Assembly: GCF_003319095.1 (NCBI RefSeq)
Contig: NZ_QOHI01000001.1
Location: 124,001 to 188,000 of the forward strand
Reading direction: 5' to 3'
DNA from: Blastococcus sp. TBT05-19
GTDB taxonomy: Bacteria > Actinomycetota > Actinomycetes > Mycobacteriales > Geodermatophilaceae
DNA length: 64,000 bases
In this document: positions 34,174 to 44,879 of the stretch, piece by piece
Numbering within the stretch: the first letter of the stretch is position 1
Layout: each line of letters opens with the position of its first letter
Translations under genes and position numbers: made by a program
Notes under the pieces: generated by a model
Told to the model about the DNA's origin: nothing
Databases searched by the model: none
What the model saw: the letters and a program-made list of their open reading frames with translations, nothing else

Positions 34174-35556
34174 GTGCGCCGCATCGCGCTGGGTGACGCG
34201 CTCGCCGCGGCCCTGGCCGGGGCCTTCGGCTACCTGGCCCGGTTCGGCTCCGAGCGGAGCGCGAGCGAGAGCATCTACCTGTGGGCGGTCCTGCTCCTCC
34301 CGCTGGTCTGGGTGGCCTCGATGCTCGTGGCCCGCAGCTACGAGGAGCGGTTCCTCTGGGTCGGGCCGGACGAGTTCCGGCGCGTCTTCTTCGCCGCCGT
34401 GATGCTCCTGGCCGGCGTGGGCACGCTGTCCTGGGCGCTGCAGCTGGAGGTGGCGCGGGGCTTCGTCGTCATCACCCTGCCGCTGGCCACGGTGCTCACC
34501 CTCGCCCTGCGGTACGGGAACCGGCAGCGGCTGCACCGCGAGCGTGGTCAGGGTCGCTATCAGCAGACGACGCTGCTGGTCGGCCACCGCAACGCGGTTG
34601 CCGCCCTGGACGAGCAGATGGACCGGGAGAAGTACCACGGCTACCGCGTCGTCGGTGTCTGCCTCCCGACCGACCAGCAGAACCCGGGCGCCGACGCGTT
34701 CAACGGCCTGCCCGTGCTCGGTGGTCTGACCGAAGTCGCCGACGTCGTGGCCCGCTACGAGGTGGACACCGTCGCCGTCCTGCCCTGCCCCGAGCTCGAC
34801 GGTCCCGCGCTGCGGCGGCTGGGCTGGGAGCTGGAGAAGACGCGGGCCGAGCTCCTCCTGGCGCCGGCGGTGACCGAGATCGTCGGGCCGCGGGTGCGCA
34901 TCCGGCCGGTGTGCGGGCTGCCGCTGCTGCACATGGAGCGGCCGGAGCTCAAGGGCGTCCGCCGGCTCACCAAGGTCGCGTTCGACCGGACGGCCGCAGG
35001 GCTCGGCGTCCTCTTCCTGCTCCCGGTCCTCCTCGGCCTGGCCCTGGCGATCAAGCTGACGAGCTCCGGCCCGGTCTTCTTCCGGCAGGAGCGGGTGGGC
35101 CGCGGCGGCCGCACCTTCTCGATGCTCAAGTTCCGCAGCATGGTCGTCGGCGCCGACCGGATGGTCGACGCGCTGGCGGCGCAGAGCGACGGCAACGAGG
35201 TGCTGTTCAAGCACAAGAGCGACCCGCGGGTCACGCGGATCGGCCGGGTCATCCGCCGCTACTCGCTCGACGAGCTGCCGCAGCTGTTCAACGTGCTGCG
35301 CGGCGACATGTCCCTCGTCGGCCCGCGTCCCCCGCTGCCCAGCGAGGTGGAGCGGTACGGCTTCGACATGCACCGGCGGTTCCTGGTGAAGCCGGGCCTC
35401 ACCGGCCTTTGGCAGGTCAGCGGTCGCTCGGACCTGTCCTGGGACGACTCGGTGCGCATCGACGTGCGCTACGTCGAGAACTGGTCGCTGACGTTCGACT
35501 TCATGATCCTGTGGAAGACCGTCGGTGCGGTCCTCCGCGGATCTGGCGCCTACTGA
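34174..35556 (+). CDS. Polyprenyl glycosylphosphotransferase (WbaP/CpsE type), first copy
   Basis: An initiating transferase that puts the first sugar-1-phosphate onto undecaprenyl phosphate. There are four N-terminal hydrophobic helices, a Rossmann-like middle (TTLLVGHRNAVAALDEQM), a re-entrant helix (TAAGLGVLFLLPVLLGLALAIKL), and the catalytic bacterial sugar transferase domain: GPVFFRQERVGRGGRTFSMLKFRSM, RYSLDELPQLFNVLRGDMSLVGPRP, and KPGLTGLWQVSGRSDLSW. From GTG 34174 it has 460 residues, but the coding frame probably extends upstream. A related enzyme at 48956-50470 suggests separate polymers or primers. Confidence 0.88.
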   Translation: MRRIALGDALAAALAGAFGYLARFGSERSASESIYLWAVLLLPLVWVASMLVARSYEERFLWVGPDEFRRVFFAAVMLLAGVGTLSWALQLEVARGFVVITLPLATVLTLALRYGNRQRLHRERGQGRYQQTTLLVGHRNAVAALDEQMDREKYHGYRVVGVCLPTDQQNPGADAFNGLPVLGGLTEVADVVARYEVDTVAVLPCPELDGPALRRLGWELEKTRAELLLAPAVTEIVGPRVRIRPVCGLPLLHMERPELKGVRRLTKVAFDRTAAGLGVLFLLPVLLGLALAIKLTSSGPVFFRQERVGRGGRTFSMLKFRSMVVGADRMVDALAAQSDGNEVLFKHKSDPRVTRIGRVIRRYSLDELPQLFNVLRGDMSLVGPRPPLPSEVERYGFDMHRRFLVKPGLTGLWQVSGRSDLSWDDSVRIDVRYVENWSLTFDFMILWKTVGAVLRGSGAY

Positions 35557-35735
35557 AGCTGGCGAACCCGCGGGCGGAAGGTCACGCCTGCGACGAGGAC
35601 GGTCGCCAGCAGCGCGGCGTGCTCGGTCACCCAGACGTGGAGGGCCAGCCAGGTCGACGCCAGGAGGAAGGACACGCCCGCAGCTTGGTCGCGTCCGCGG
35701 TGTCGCGGGTCAGGCTCGCCGGGTCCCGCGCTCAT
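35550..35735 (-). CDS. Possible small single-helix membrane protein
   Basis: A 61-residue frame from ATG 35735. A polar N-terminus (GEPDPRHRGRDQAAG) is followed by hydrophobic residues (VSFLLASTWLALHVWVTEHAALLATVLVAGV) that could form one or two short membrane segments, ending in a basic tail. It overlaps the last seven bases of the convergent glycosylphosphotransferase gene. There is no strong ribosome binding site. It could be a short partner of the polysaccharide machinery, but no family is recognised. Confidence 0.4.
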   Translation of the reverse strand: MSAGPGEPDPRHRGRDQAAGVSFLLASTWLALHVWVTEHAALLATVLVAGVTFRPRVRQLQ

Positions 35736-35791
35736 CTGTGACGGGTGAGCCCGGTGGTGCGCCCCGGCTCGACTCCGGTCCCGCCGCCGGC

Positions 35792-36919
35792 TCAGCGCGG
35801 GACGTCCGGGAGGGCGTCCTCGGCGAACTCCTCCGCGTTCTGCCCCAGCGAGTCGCTGCGCAGGTAGGACCACATCCGGTCGGCGGCGGTCCGGTCCAGG
35901 TAGACGACGCTGGCGGGACCTTCCATCCCGGTGCCCAGGACGGGCGCCGTGAAGAACTCGATCCGGTCGGGCTGCACCCCGCGCGCGGAGTAGGCGAGCG
36001 ACAGGAGGTCGCCGTTGCTCAGGGTGTCGTCGACGGACACCGCGCTGGTGACCGCGAGGAGCGCGGCGTCGAGCCGGCCCGGGTCGGTGAACGTGTTGGT
36101 GCTGAACAGCTTCCCGAACATCGACTGCAGGTACTGCTGCTGCCGGCGGACGCGGTCGAAGTCGCCTCCGGGCAGGCCGTAGCGCTGACCCAGGTACCAG
36201 CGGGCCTGGTCGCCGTTGAGGTGGTTGGTCCCGGCCGGGAACGTGTACGGACCCCATTCCGTCGTCTCGGCGACCACGACGTCGACGCCGCCGAGGTCGT
36301 CGGTCACCTGGATGAGCCCTTCGAAGTCGATCGCCACGTAGTGGTCGATGCGCACCTGCGTCAGCTGCTCGACGGTCTGGATCAGCAGCGTCGGGCCGCC
36401 GAAGGCGTAGGCGGCGTTGATCTTGTTCATGCCGCGGCCGGGGATGTCGACCCACGAGTCGCGCGGGATGGAGATGACCTGGGCGTGCTGCCTGTCGCCG
36501 GATACACGGGCCAGCATGATCGCGTCGGAGCGGCCGCCGGGGTCTTCGCCCTCATCGGCGGACACCCGGCTGTCCGAGCCGACCAGCAGGAACGTCACGG
36601 GTTCGGCCGCGGCCGCCTCGGCGGCGGTGGCCGGTGCCGGCCGTGCGTCCTCGTCGAGCCCGGCGAAGACGTCGGGCACGCGGTCGATGTTGCCGCCGTA
36701 CCGGTCGGCGAGGTACCACAGGCCGCCGCCCACCAGGAGCACGAGCACCAGGAGGAGCGCGCCCAGGGCGTACAGGACCTTCCGGCCGCGGCTGCGATGT
36801 GGCGCGGTCTCGACGGGTGGGGTCTCGGAGGGGGTCGCTTCGTCATCGGGAGCGACGACCCGAATGGCGGCGCCCGATGACGGCGATGCGCTCAAGGGCG
36901 AGATGTCATCGCCGGCCAT
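35792..36919 (-). CDS. LytR-CpsA-Psr (LCP) family glycopolymer transferase, copy 1
   Basis: A 375-residue membrane-anchored enzyme that moves lipid-linked glycopolymers onto peptidoglycan outside the cell. It has a cytoplasmic Pro/Glu tail, one transmembrane helix (VLYALGALLLVLVLLVGGGLWYLA near residue 50), then the LCP domain: FLLVGSDSR, GGRSDAIMLARVSG, VISIPRDSWVDIPG, KINAAYAFGGP, and YVAIDFEGLIQVTDDLGGVDV. These hold the conserved Arg and Asp residues that bind the pyrophosphate lipid and Mg. It starts at ATG 36919. Two paralogues of exactly the same length lie at 42112 and 44880. A small one-helix gene follows the same pattern upstream. Confidence 0.92.
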   Translation of the reverse strand: MAGDDISPLSASPSSGAAIRVVAPDDEATPSETPPVETAPHRSRGRKVLYALGALLLVLVLLVGGGLWYLADRYGGNIDRVPDVFAGLDEDARPAPATAAEAAAAEPVTFLLVGSDSRVSADEGEDPGGRSDAIMLARVSGDRQHAQVISIPRDSWVDIPGRGMNKINAAYAFGGPTLLIQTVEQLTQVRIDHYVAIDFEGLIQVTDDLGGVDVVVAETTEWGPYTFPAGTNHLNGDQARWYLGQRYGLPGGDFDRVRRQQQYLQSMFGKLFSTNTFTDPGRLDAALLAVTSAVSVDDTLSNGDLLSLAYSARGVQPDRIEFFTAPVLGTGMEGPASVVYLDRTAADRMWSYLRSDSLGQNAEEFAEDALPDVPR

Positions 36920-37091
36920 GGGGTTCTCCTCGTCCGCTCAGTGGTGCATGCGCCGACGGTACGGAGGGTCGCGGGACCGGGGGAGGCGTCGTCACCCCAT
37001 GGGGGTGCGGCTACCGGGAGGCATCACAGCAGGTCAGGAGCGTGTGCCCGGCAGTAGCCGGATGCCGTCCGGGAGGACCGGACGGTGCGTG

Positions 37092-37292
37092 TCAGCTGCT
37101 GGGGCGGCGGGGCGACGGCGCAGCGGTTGCCAGCGGCCGCTGCCCGGCCGCTCGCACGTAGGCGTCGACCTCTGCCGTCCAGGTGGCCACGTGCTCGCGC
37201 TGGTCCGCCTGACGGATCCCTCGCCCCATGACCACGGCCAGGCCCAGGGCGAGCGCCACCCACACGAGTCCGCTGATGGCCAACCACGTCAT
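37092..37292 (-). CDS. Small membrane protein, GRxIRxAD type
   Basis: A 66-residue protein: one N-terminal transmembrane helix (MTWLAISGLVWVALALGLAVV) then MGRGIRQADQREH and a polar cytoplasmic tail. GGGGAA six bases before ATG 37292 is a plausible ribosome binding site, better than the longer frame's start at 37415. Very similar helix-GRxIRxAD units occur at 43327-43539 and at the N-terminus of the protein starting at 43703, each near an LCP gene. The family is not one I recognise. A role as partner of LCP or polysaccharide enzymes is a guess from location. Confidence 0.68.
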   Translation of the reverse strand: MTWLAISGLVWVALALGLAVVMGRGIRQADQREHVATWTAEVDAYVRAAGQRPLATAAPSPRRPSS

Positions 37293-37519
37293 GTGCGTTC
37301 CCCGGGCGTACGAGTAGTCGTGCGTCACTGGTCGTTCACCCTGTTGCCCACGCGAGGACACCGCAAACGACGGCTTCGCAGCAGATCGCGCTGACAGCGG
37401 CGCGTCGCGTGTCACCCCGATGCGGGAGTTGGCACTGGTCCTCGGTCACGCCCAGGCCTTACGGTCGGCTTCGCCAGCGGGGGCGCCGTCCTCGCTGCTG
37501 TCCGGAGAACGGAGTGCTC

Positions 37520-38839
37520 GTGAAGATCTCGGTCATCGGTTGCGGCTACCTCGGCGCGGTCCACGCCGCCTCGATGGCCGAGCTGGGCCACGACGTCGTC
37601 GGGATCGACGTCGACCAGCAGAAGATCGAGTCGCTGTCGAACGCCCGCACCCCGTTCTACGAGCCGGACTTCGAGGAGCTGCTGGCCCGGACCCTGGCGT
37701 CCGGCCGGCTCCGCTTCTCCTCGGACTTCGCCGACGCGAAGGGCGCGCAGATCCACTTCCTCTGCGTGGGGACCCCGCAGAAGCGCAGCGAGTACGCCGC
37801 CGACCTCCGGTACGTCGAGGCCGCCACCGAGTCGCTCGTCGACGTCATCGCACCCGGCGAGCTGGTCGTGGGCAAGTCCACCGTGCCCGTCGGCACGGCG
37901 GCCCGCCTGGCCGAGCTCGTGAGCGGCAAGGTCCCCGGTGCGCTGCTGGCGTGGAACCCGGAGTTCCTGCGGGAGGGCTTCGCGGTCCAGGACACCCTGC
38001 ACCCCGACCGCCTCGTCTACGGCCTCCCGCCGGGGCAGGACGGCGACACCGCCCGCGCGCTCCTCGACGAGGTCTACTCGAGCATCGTCGAGCGCGGCAC
38101 GCCGAAGGTGGAGAGCGACTACGCCACCGCCGAGATGGTGAAGACCGCGGCAAACTCCTTCCTCGCCACGAAGATCTCCTTCATCAACGCCATGGCCGAG
38201 CTCTGCGAGGCCACGGGTGCAGACGTCAAGCTCCTCGCCGATGCCATCGGCTACGACGACCGGATCGGTCGCAAGTTCCTCAACGCCGGGCTCGGCTTCG
38301 GTGGCGGCTGCCTCCCCAAGGACATACGTGCCTTCATGGCGCGCGCCGGTGAGCTCGGGGCCGACCAGGCGCTGACGTTCCTGCGCGAGGTCGACAACAT
38401 CAACATGCGCCGGCGGATCCGCATGGTCGAGCTGGCACGCGAGGTCTGCGACGGCTCGCTGCTCGGCAAGCGGGTCGCCGTCCTCGGCGCGGCCTTCAAG
38501 CCCAACAGCGACGACATCCGCGACAGCCCTGCGCTGAACGTCGCCGCGCAGCTCCAGCTGCAGGGCGCGGTCGTGCGGGTCACCGACCCGGCAGCCGTCG
38601 AGAACAGCCGGCGGCTCTGGCCCCAGCTCGACTACGCCGACACCGCCGAGGAGGCGGCGCAGGGTGCCGACGCCGTGCTCGTGCTCACCGAGTGGCAGCA
38701 GTACCGGGAGCTCGACCCGGTGGCCTTCGGCAAGGTCGTCCGCCAGAAGCGGGTGCTCGACGGGCGCAACGCGCTCAGCCGCACCGCGTGGACCGATGCC
38801 GGTTGGAGCTACCGGGCGTTGGGCCGCCGCGCGGGGTGA
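37520..38839 (+). CDS. UDP-glucose 6-dehydrogenase, copy 1
   Basis: A 439-residue NAD-dependent enzyme that oxidises UDP-glucose to UDP-glucuronate. N-terminal VKISVIGCGYLGAVHAA is the Rossmann motif, GTPQKRSEYAADL and VGKSTVPVGTA follow, and NPEFLREGFAVQD is a substrate-site segment. The catalytic Cys264 sits in GFGGGCLPKD. The C-terminal Rossmann half has VAVLGAAFKPNSDDIRDSPAL. The start is GTG 37520, with GGAG six bases upstream. It is nearly identical in protein sequence to the copy at 46246-47565, especially in the second half. The product could feed the epimerase at 47917. Confidence 0.93.
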   Translation: MKISVIGCGYLGAVHAASMAELGHDVVGIDVDQQKIESLSNARTPFYEPDFEELLARTLASGRLRFSSDFADAKGAQIHFLCVGTPQKRSEYAADLRYVEAATESLVDVIAPGELVVGKSTVPVGTAARLAELVSGKVPGALLAWNPEFLREGFAVQDTLHPDRLVYGLPPGQDGDTARALLDEVYSSIVERGTPKVESDYATAEMVKTAANSFLATKISFINAMAELCEATGADVKLLADAIGYDDRIGRKFLNAGLGFGGGCLPKDIRAFMARAGELGADQALTFLREVDNINMRRRIRMVELAREVCDGSLLGKRVAVLGAAFKPNSDDIRDSPALNVAAQLQLQGAVVRVTDPAAVENSRRLWPQLDYADTAEEAAQGADAVLVLTEWQQYRELDPVAFGKVVRQKRVLDGRNALSRTAWTDAGWSYRALGRRAG

Positions 38840-39039
38840 CTTCGCGGCAGGGGTGGTAGTTGGGCCGCCTCAGGTGCGTAGCGGCTGGTCCTGCTACAGC
38901 TGCGACGTTGGCTTGCGCAGTTCCCTCCTCGGGCATAAGAAGCGAGCTGCGCACGCTGGGCAAAGAGAGTGAAGAAAGCCTTGCGGATCACGGCTGTCTC
39001 GGTGAGGGTGCTCCCGTCTACGAGGTGACGGGGGTTCCG

Positions 39040-39717
39040 ATGCTCGCCAACGTGAAGAGGCGGCTGCTCGCGGCACCGCCCAACACATCCAGGCTGCGGC
39101 TGCGTGCTTGGGCGGAAGAAGCTGCCCAGTTGGGGGCCGGGCCGGACTTCCGGGTTCTCGACGCGGGCGCCGGGGACGCGCCCTACCGCGACTTGTTTGC
39201 GCACGTTCGTTACGAGACGGCGGACTTCGGCGAGATCGACAAAGAGTATGCGCACTTGGACTACGTGTGCGATCTCGCGTCACTTCCCGTGCCGGACGGC
39301 ACCTACGACCTCGTGTTCTCCTCCCAGGTCCTCGAGCACATGCCGGACCCGCTCGCGGTGCTGCGTGAGTTCAACCGGGTGCTAAAGGCGGGCGGGGAGG
39401 CGTGGCTGTCCGCCCCTCTCTTCTACCAAGAGCATGAGCAGCCGTACGACTTTTTCCGGTACACCCAGTTCGCTTGGCGGCACCTCGCGGAGAAAGCCGG
39501 CTTCAAGGTCGTCGACATCGACTGGCTCGAGGGCTATTGGGGGACTCTGGCCTATCAGTTGCAGACGGCCAGCACGGCGATGCGGACAAAAGGGCGGTCA
39601 GCTGAGGCGGTCGCGTTCGCCGCTATGGCCCGCGTCTTCGCGCGTCGTGAGCTCGCGGAGCGGGTGACCGACGCAGGGATGTGCAAGAACTACCGGGTGC
39701 GACTCGCGAAGCCCTGA
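39040..39717 (+). CDS. Class I SAM-dependent methyltransferase
   Basis: A 225-residue methyltransferase. FRVLDAGAGDAPYRDLFAHV is SAM motif I, YVCDLASLPVPDGTYDLVFSSQVLEHMPDP holds motif II/III typical of Methyltransf_11, and FNRVLKAGGEAWLSAPLFYQEHEQPYDFFRYTQ follows. Sugar or lipid-linked oligosaccharide methylation is plausible because it lies between UDP-glucose dehydrogenase and dTDP-rhamnose genes. ATG 39040 is taken as the start; the frame is open upstream to 38860, but that part looks non-coding. Its base use is less GC-extreme than its neighbours. The flanking gaps (38840-39039 and 39718-39938) show no genes. Confidence 0.82.
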   Translation: MLANVKRRLLAAPPNTSRLRLRAWAEEAAQLGAGPDFRVLDAGAGDAPYRDLFAHVRYETADFGEIDKEYAHLDYVCDLASLPVPDGTYDLVFSSQVLEHMPDPLAVLREFNRVLKAGGEAWLSAPLFYQEHEQPYDFFRYTQFAWRHLAEKAGFKVVDIDWLEGYWGTLAYQLQTASTAMRTKGRSAEAVAFAAMARVFARRELAERVTDAGMCKNYRVRLAKP

Positions 39718-39857
39718 CGCCGGGCATTTTCCAGCTGGGCGGTTCGGGCAAGGCCGCTGACCACGGGCTCCTTCGTAGTCCCGCCGCAGCTTGCGGCGAC
39801 TCACCCGGCGGAGGTAGCGCAGGCTCCGATTCATTCGCTGGTTGACTACCGTCGTGA

Positions 39858-41770
<1,913 letters not shown>

Positions 41771-41877
41771 CAGCCAGAGCCCTTCGAGGGCGGTGGTGCG
41801 ACCAGCTCTGGAAATGAGCGGTCAGCGACATCTTCCCGTCACCACGGCGGCGACTACCTGTACCAGGGTGTCAACAC

Positions 41878-42066
41878 ATGGAGACCCGGCGACGGCGCAC
41901 CGTTGGGACCGGCCAGCCATGCGAGATCTGCGGCGGAACGACGACCTTGGTGGAGTCGCGTGCCGTCCGCCGCGGCGCAGCCTGGCTCAACCTGCGATGG
42001 CGCCCCCACACGCGCAGGTACGAGTTGTGCGAAGGCTGCGGTACCCGTCGCGTTCTCGAGCAGTGA
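41878..42066 (+). CDS. Small zinc-ribbon protein
   Basis: A 62-residue basic protein from ATG 41878. Two Cys pairs, CEICGG near residue 15 and CEGCGTRRV near 51, flank a basic segment (LRWRPHTRRYELCEGC), the spacing of a zinc ribbon. No family or function can be named. Such small proteins are common in this bacterial family. A hairpin terminator follows between it and the convergent LCP gene. Confidence 0.6.
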   Translation: METRRRRTVGTGQPCEICGGTTTLVESRAVRRGAAWLNLRWRPHTRRYELCEGCGTRRVLEQ

Positions 42067-42072
42067 GCGCCG

Positions 42073-42109
42073 CACCGAGCCGATGACGCTGCGGCCCGCC
42101 GGCTCGGTG
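42073..42109 (+). terminator. Bidirectional hairpin terminator
   Basis: A nine-base inverted repeat, CACCGAGCC (42073-42081) and GGCTCGGTG (42101-42109), lies between the stop of the small zinc-ribbon gene (42066) and that of the convergent LCP gene (42112). The loop of 19 bases is long, which lowers certainty. Confidence 0.55.
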
Positions 42110-42111
42110 GC

Positions 42112-43239
42112 CTAGCGGGGGACCTCGGGCAGGGCGTCGTCGGCGAACTCGGCGGCGTTCCTGCCCAGGGAATCGTTGCGGAGGTAGCTCCACATCCGGT
42201 CGGCGGCGACGTCGTCGAGGTACACGACGCTGGCCGCCCCCTCCCGGCCGGTCCCGAGCACCGGCGCGGTGAAGAAGTCGATGCTCTCGGGCGTGACGCC
42301 GCGCAGCGAGTACGCCAGCTGCACCATGTCGGCGTTGCCCAACCCGTCGTCCACCGCCACCGCGTCGGTCACCGCGCGCAGCGCACCGTCGAGCCGGGTC
42401 GGGCTGCTGAACGTGTCGGAGCTGATCAGCTTGCCGAACATGGCCTGCAGGTACTGCTGCTGCCGCTTCACGCGGTCGAAGTCACCACCCGGGAGGTCGT
42501 AGCGCTGGGCCAGGTAATAGCGGGCCTGCTCGCCGTCCAGGTGGTTCGTGCCCGCTGTGAACGTGTAGGGGCCGTTCGTCGTCGTCTCGGCCACGACCAC
42601 GTCGACGCCACCCAGATCGTCGGTCACCTGGATCAGTCCGTCGAAGTCGATGGCCACGTAGTGGTCGATCCGCAGCTGGGTGAGCTGCTCCACGGTCTGG
42701 ATGAGCAAGGTCGGGCCGCCGAACGCGTACGACGCGTTGATCTTGTTCATGCCGCGACCGGGGATCTCGACCCAGCTGTCCCGGGGGATGGAGATCAGCT
42801 GGGCGTTCTGCCGGTCCCCAGTGAAGCGGACGAGCATGATCGCGTCCGACCGGCCACCGGGCAGCTCCCCGGGTTCCGGTGCGGCGCGGGTGTCGGAGCC
42901 GACCAGCAGGAACGTGAGCGGCGGATCGCCGGCCTCTTCTGCCGGGGTCGCCGGGGCCGGTCGCGCGTCCTCGTCCAGATCGGCGAAGACGTCACCGACG
43001 CGCTCTACGTTGCCGGCGTACCGGTCGACGAGGAAGAGAGCCACGCCCCCCAGGACCAGGGCGAGGGCGAGCACCAGGGTGCCGACCACGATCAGCGTTC
43101 GACGCAGCCGATGCCGCTCACGAGGGGCGCCGTCGTCGCTCTCGGCGAGGTCGTCGAACCCCAGGTTGGTGTCGTCGCTCGTGCTGGGGTCGAGGCCGAG
43201 CTCAGCGGGGCCCTGCGCGTCTTGATCGTCGGTGTTCAT
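42112..43239 (-). CDS. LytR-CpsA-Psr (LCP) family glycopolymer transferase, copy 2
   Basis: A 375-residue paralogue of the LCP proteins at 35792 and 44880. A long acidic cytoplasmic tail (about 45 residues) precedes the transmembrane helix (LIVVGTLVLALALVLGGVALFLV). The LCP domain shows FLLVGSDTR, GGRSDAIMLVRFTG, LISIPRDSWVEIPG, KINASYAFGGP and YVAIDFDGLIQVTDDLGGVDV, with all expected Arg and Asp residues. The tail DDVAADRMWSYLRNDSLGRNAAEFADDALPEVPR is conserved in all three copies. It starts at ATG 43239; a small one-helix protein gene lies 88 bases upstream on the same strand. Confidence 0.92.
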   Translation of the reverse strand: MNTDDQDAQGPAELGLDPSTSDDTNLGFDDLAESDDGAPRERHRLRRTLIVVGTLVLALALVLGGVALFLVDRYAGNVERVGDVFADLDEDARPAPATPAEEAGDPPLTFLLVGSDTRAAPEPGELPGGRSDAIMLVRFTGDRQNAQLISIPRDSWVEIPGRGMNKINASYAFGGPTLLIQTVEQLTQLRIDHYVAIDFDGLIQVTDDLGGVDVVVAETTTNGPYTFTAGTNHLDGEQARYYLAQRYDLPGGDFDRVKRQQQYLQAMFGKLISSDTFSSPTRLDGALRAVTDAVAVDDGLGNADMVQLAYSLRGVTPESIDFFTAPVLGTGREGAASVVYLDDVAADRMWSYLRNDSLGRNAAEFADDALPEVPR

Positions 43240-43326
43240 GGGCCCCCCTGCTCTGCTCCGGCAGAAGGGTAGGCGCAGACAGCAGGGTTCGGAGGCTCCG
43301 TGCCCCTTGCCGGGCAGGCGGAAGGG

Positions 43327-43539
43327 TCAGGGGGTGCCGCGCGTCGGGAAGCCGTACGAGTCGGCGGCGGTGAAGGCCTGGGAAGTCAGCGCCGGCAGCG
43401 GGTGTTCGTCGACGACGAAGTTCAGCTCAGCGGTGAGCGCGGCGTCCTTGTCGGCGATGCGCACGGCACGGCCGATGACCGCGGCCAGCAGCAGCGCGGC
43501 CACTATCCAGCAACCTGCAACCAGCCACAGTGCGCTCAT
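43327..43539 (-). CDS. Small membrane protein, GRxVRxAD type
   Basis: A 70-residue protein: one helix (LWLVAGCWIVAALLLAAVI) followed by GRAVRIADKDAAL and a polar tail. AGGAAG five bases before ATG 43539 is a clear ribosome binding site. The layout matches 37092-37292 (helix then GRGIRQAD) and the first 40 residues of the divergent protein starting at 43703 (GRSIRTAD). It is placed directly upstream of LCP copy 2 and may be co-transcribed with it. The family is unknown to me. Confidence 0.72.
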   Translation of the reverse strand: MSALWLVAGCWIVAALLLAAVIGRAVRIADKDAALTAELNFVVDEHPLPALTSQAFTAADSYGFPTRGTP

Positions 43540-43702
43540 GTGTTCTTCCTACGGGAGGACCAGACCCGCGGAGGGCCGACCGATTCGGCGTGCCTTGCCA
43601 AAACGGACGACCACTCCAGTGCGCACGGCTTCTACCCGGGGCAGGAGAGATTGAGACATTCGCGAGTGACTCGTGGGAGGAGGGTGCTCCCGCGACGGGG
43701 TC

Positions 43703-44602
43703 ATGTTCCCCGCCCGACCTGCCGATGAACTCCCCGTGTGGTGGCTCTGGGTCGTGGGTGGACTGGTCGCGTGGTTCGTCCTCGCCTTCGGGTTGGCGGT
43801 CGTCCTCGGCCGGAGCATCCGGACCGCCGACCTCCGCACCTCGGGATCGACGGACCTGCTGACCACCGCGGACCTCGCCCCTCACCCCGCTCCCGCGCCC
43901 GTGCGGCGCCGCGCCGTGCCGCTGCCCCCCATCGGCATCGCGCTCGCTGCGGCAGCCGTCGGTCTGATGACCGTCGGCTACGGCTTCCGGTTGTCCGGGA
44001 GCACCGGGCCGCTCGCCCGGGCGCTCTCCATGGACGACCCCTTTTCCCTGCCTCGCTTGTTCGTCGCAGCTCTCTTCGCGGCCGCGGCAGTCGCTGCCGT
44101 CGCCGGCGCGGGCACCATGCGCCGCACGTGGTGGCTGGCCGTCGGCGTGGTGGCCGCTGGCATCGCCGCGGTCAAGGCCGGCAGCACCGTGCACGTCGAC
44201 GCCAAGGTGGCGCTGACCGGAGCGGTCGGTACGCAGGGAGCCGTGCTGATCAGCGTGACGGCGGCTGCCGCCGTCGTCTCCGGGCTGTTCGTCCTCAGTC
44301 GCACCGAGCGCCGTGACCGCCGCCGGGTCCTCGGCGCGCTTACCGGGTATGCAGTGGCCTCCGTCGGGCTCTCCGCGCTCAGCTCCGCGGTGCCCGGTGG
44401 CTGGGCTGCGACGGCCACCTACCTCGAGGAGTCCGGCGAGGCGCTGGCCGGCGTCGCGTTCCTCCTCGCCGTGCTCGTCGGTGTCGCGCCGCGCCTGGTG
44501 CTCCCGGCGGAATGGGCGCTGCGCCGTGCTGCCGACGCCGAGACGCTCGACGTGCGCGAGGCCCTTCCGGGTCGACCCGCCGGGGACGGGCTGCGGGGCT
44601 GA
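43703..44602 (+). CDS. Polytopic membrane protein with N-terminal GRxIRxAD unit
   Basis: A 299-residue membrane protein of unknown function. Residues about 12-45 (WWLWVVGGLVAWFVLAFGLAVVLGRSIRTADLR) repeat the whole small GRxIRxAD membrane protein seen nearby. Then come six to seven further hydrophobic segments with short loops, resembling no transporter family I can name. It runs opposite to the small gene 43327-43539, with their starts only about 160 bases apart. The start is uncertain: ATG 43703 is used, GTG 43673 or 43736 are possible. The fusion suggests that the small unit and this membrane domain work together. Confidence 0.68.
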   Translation: MFPARPADELPVWWLWVVGGLVAWFVLAFGLAVVLGRSIRTADLRTSGSTDLLTTADLAPHPAPAPVRRRAVPLPPIGIALAAAAVGLMTVGYGFRLSGSTGPLARALSMDDPFSLPRLFVAALFAAAAVAAVAGAGTMRRTWWLAVGVVAAGIAAVKAGSTVHVDAKVALTGAVGTQGAVLISVTAAAAVVSGLFVLSRTERRDRRRVLGALTGYAVASVGLSALSSAVPGGWAATATYLEESGEALAGVAFLLAVLVGVAPRLVLPAEWALRRAADAETLDVREALPGRPAGDGLRG

Positions 44603-44609
44603 CGCCCGT

Positions 44610-44777
44610 TCAGAGGCCGGGGCGCACCACGCCGCACCGGCAGGCGTACAGGCTCGACCCGCTGAACGGGTCGGCGCCGGCGTAGCGGAACCAGTGCACG
44701 TGGCGGGCGCCCGCCGCGCGGGGCTGTGACCGTCGCTCCGCACTCGAGGCCTGAACCGCTCCGCTGGGCACGCGCAT
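44610..44777 (-). CDS. Small 55-residue protein with HWFRYAG...CRCG motif
   Basis: Reading the minus strand from ATG 44777 gives a 55-residue protein. A basic/Ala-rich N-terminus is followed by HVHWFRYAGADPFSGSSLY and ACRCGVVRPGL at the end. The compact aromatic/Cys-x-Cys ending looks like a conserved small zinc-binding or structural protein rather than chance coding. It ends eight bases after the convergent membrane protein's stop. The function is unknown. Confidence 0.5.
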   Translation of the reverse strand: MRVPSGAVQASSAERRSQPRAAGARHVHWFRYAGADPFSGSSLYACRCGVVRPGL

Positions 44778-44879
44778 GGTTGCACTGTGCCATCTCCAGC
44801 AGTGGTGGAGAAGGGGCGCCGACGTGAATTCAGCGGTGACGCTTCGCGCCGGGTGTGCCCCTCGCCTGGTCCGACCGGG

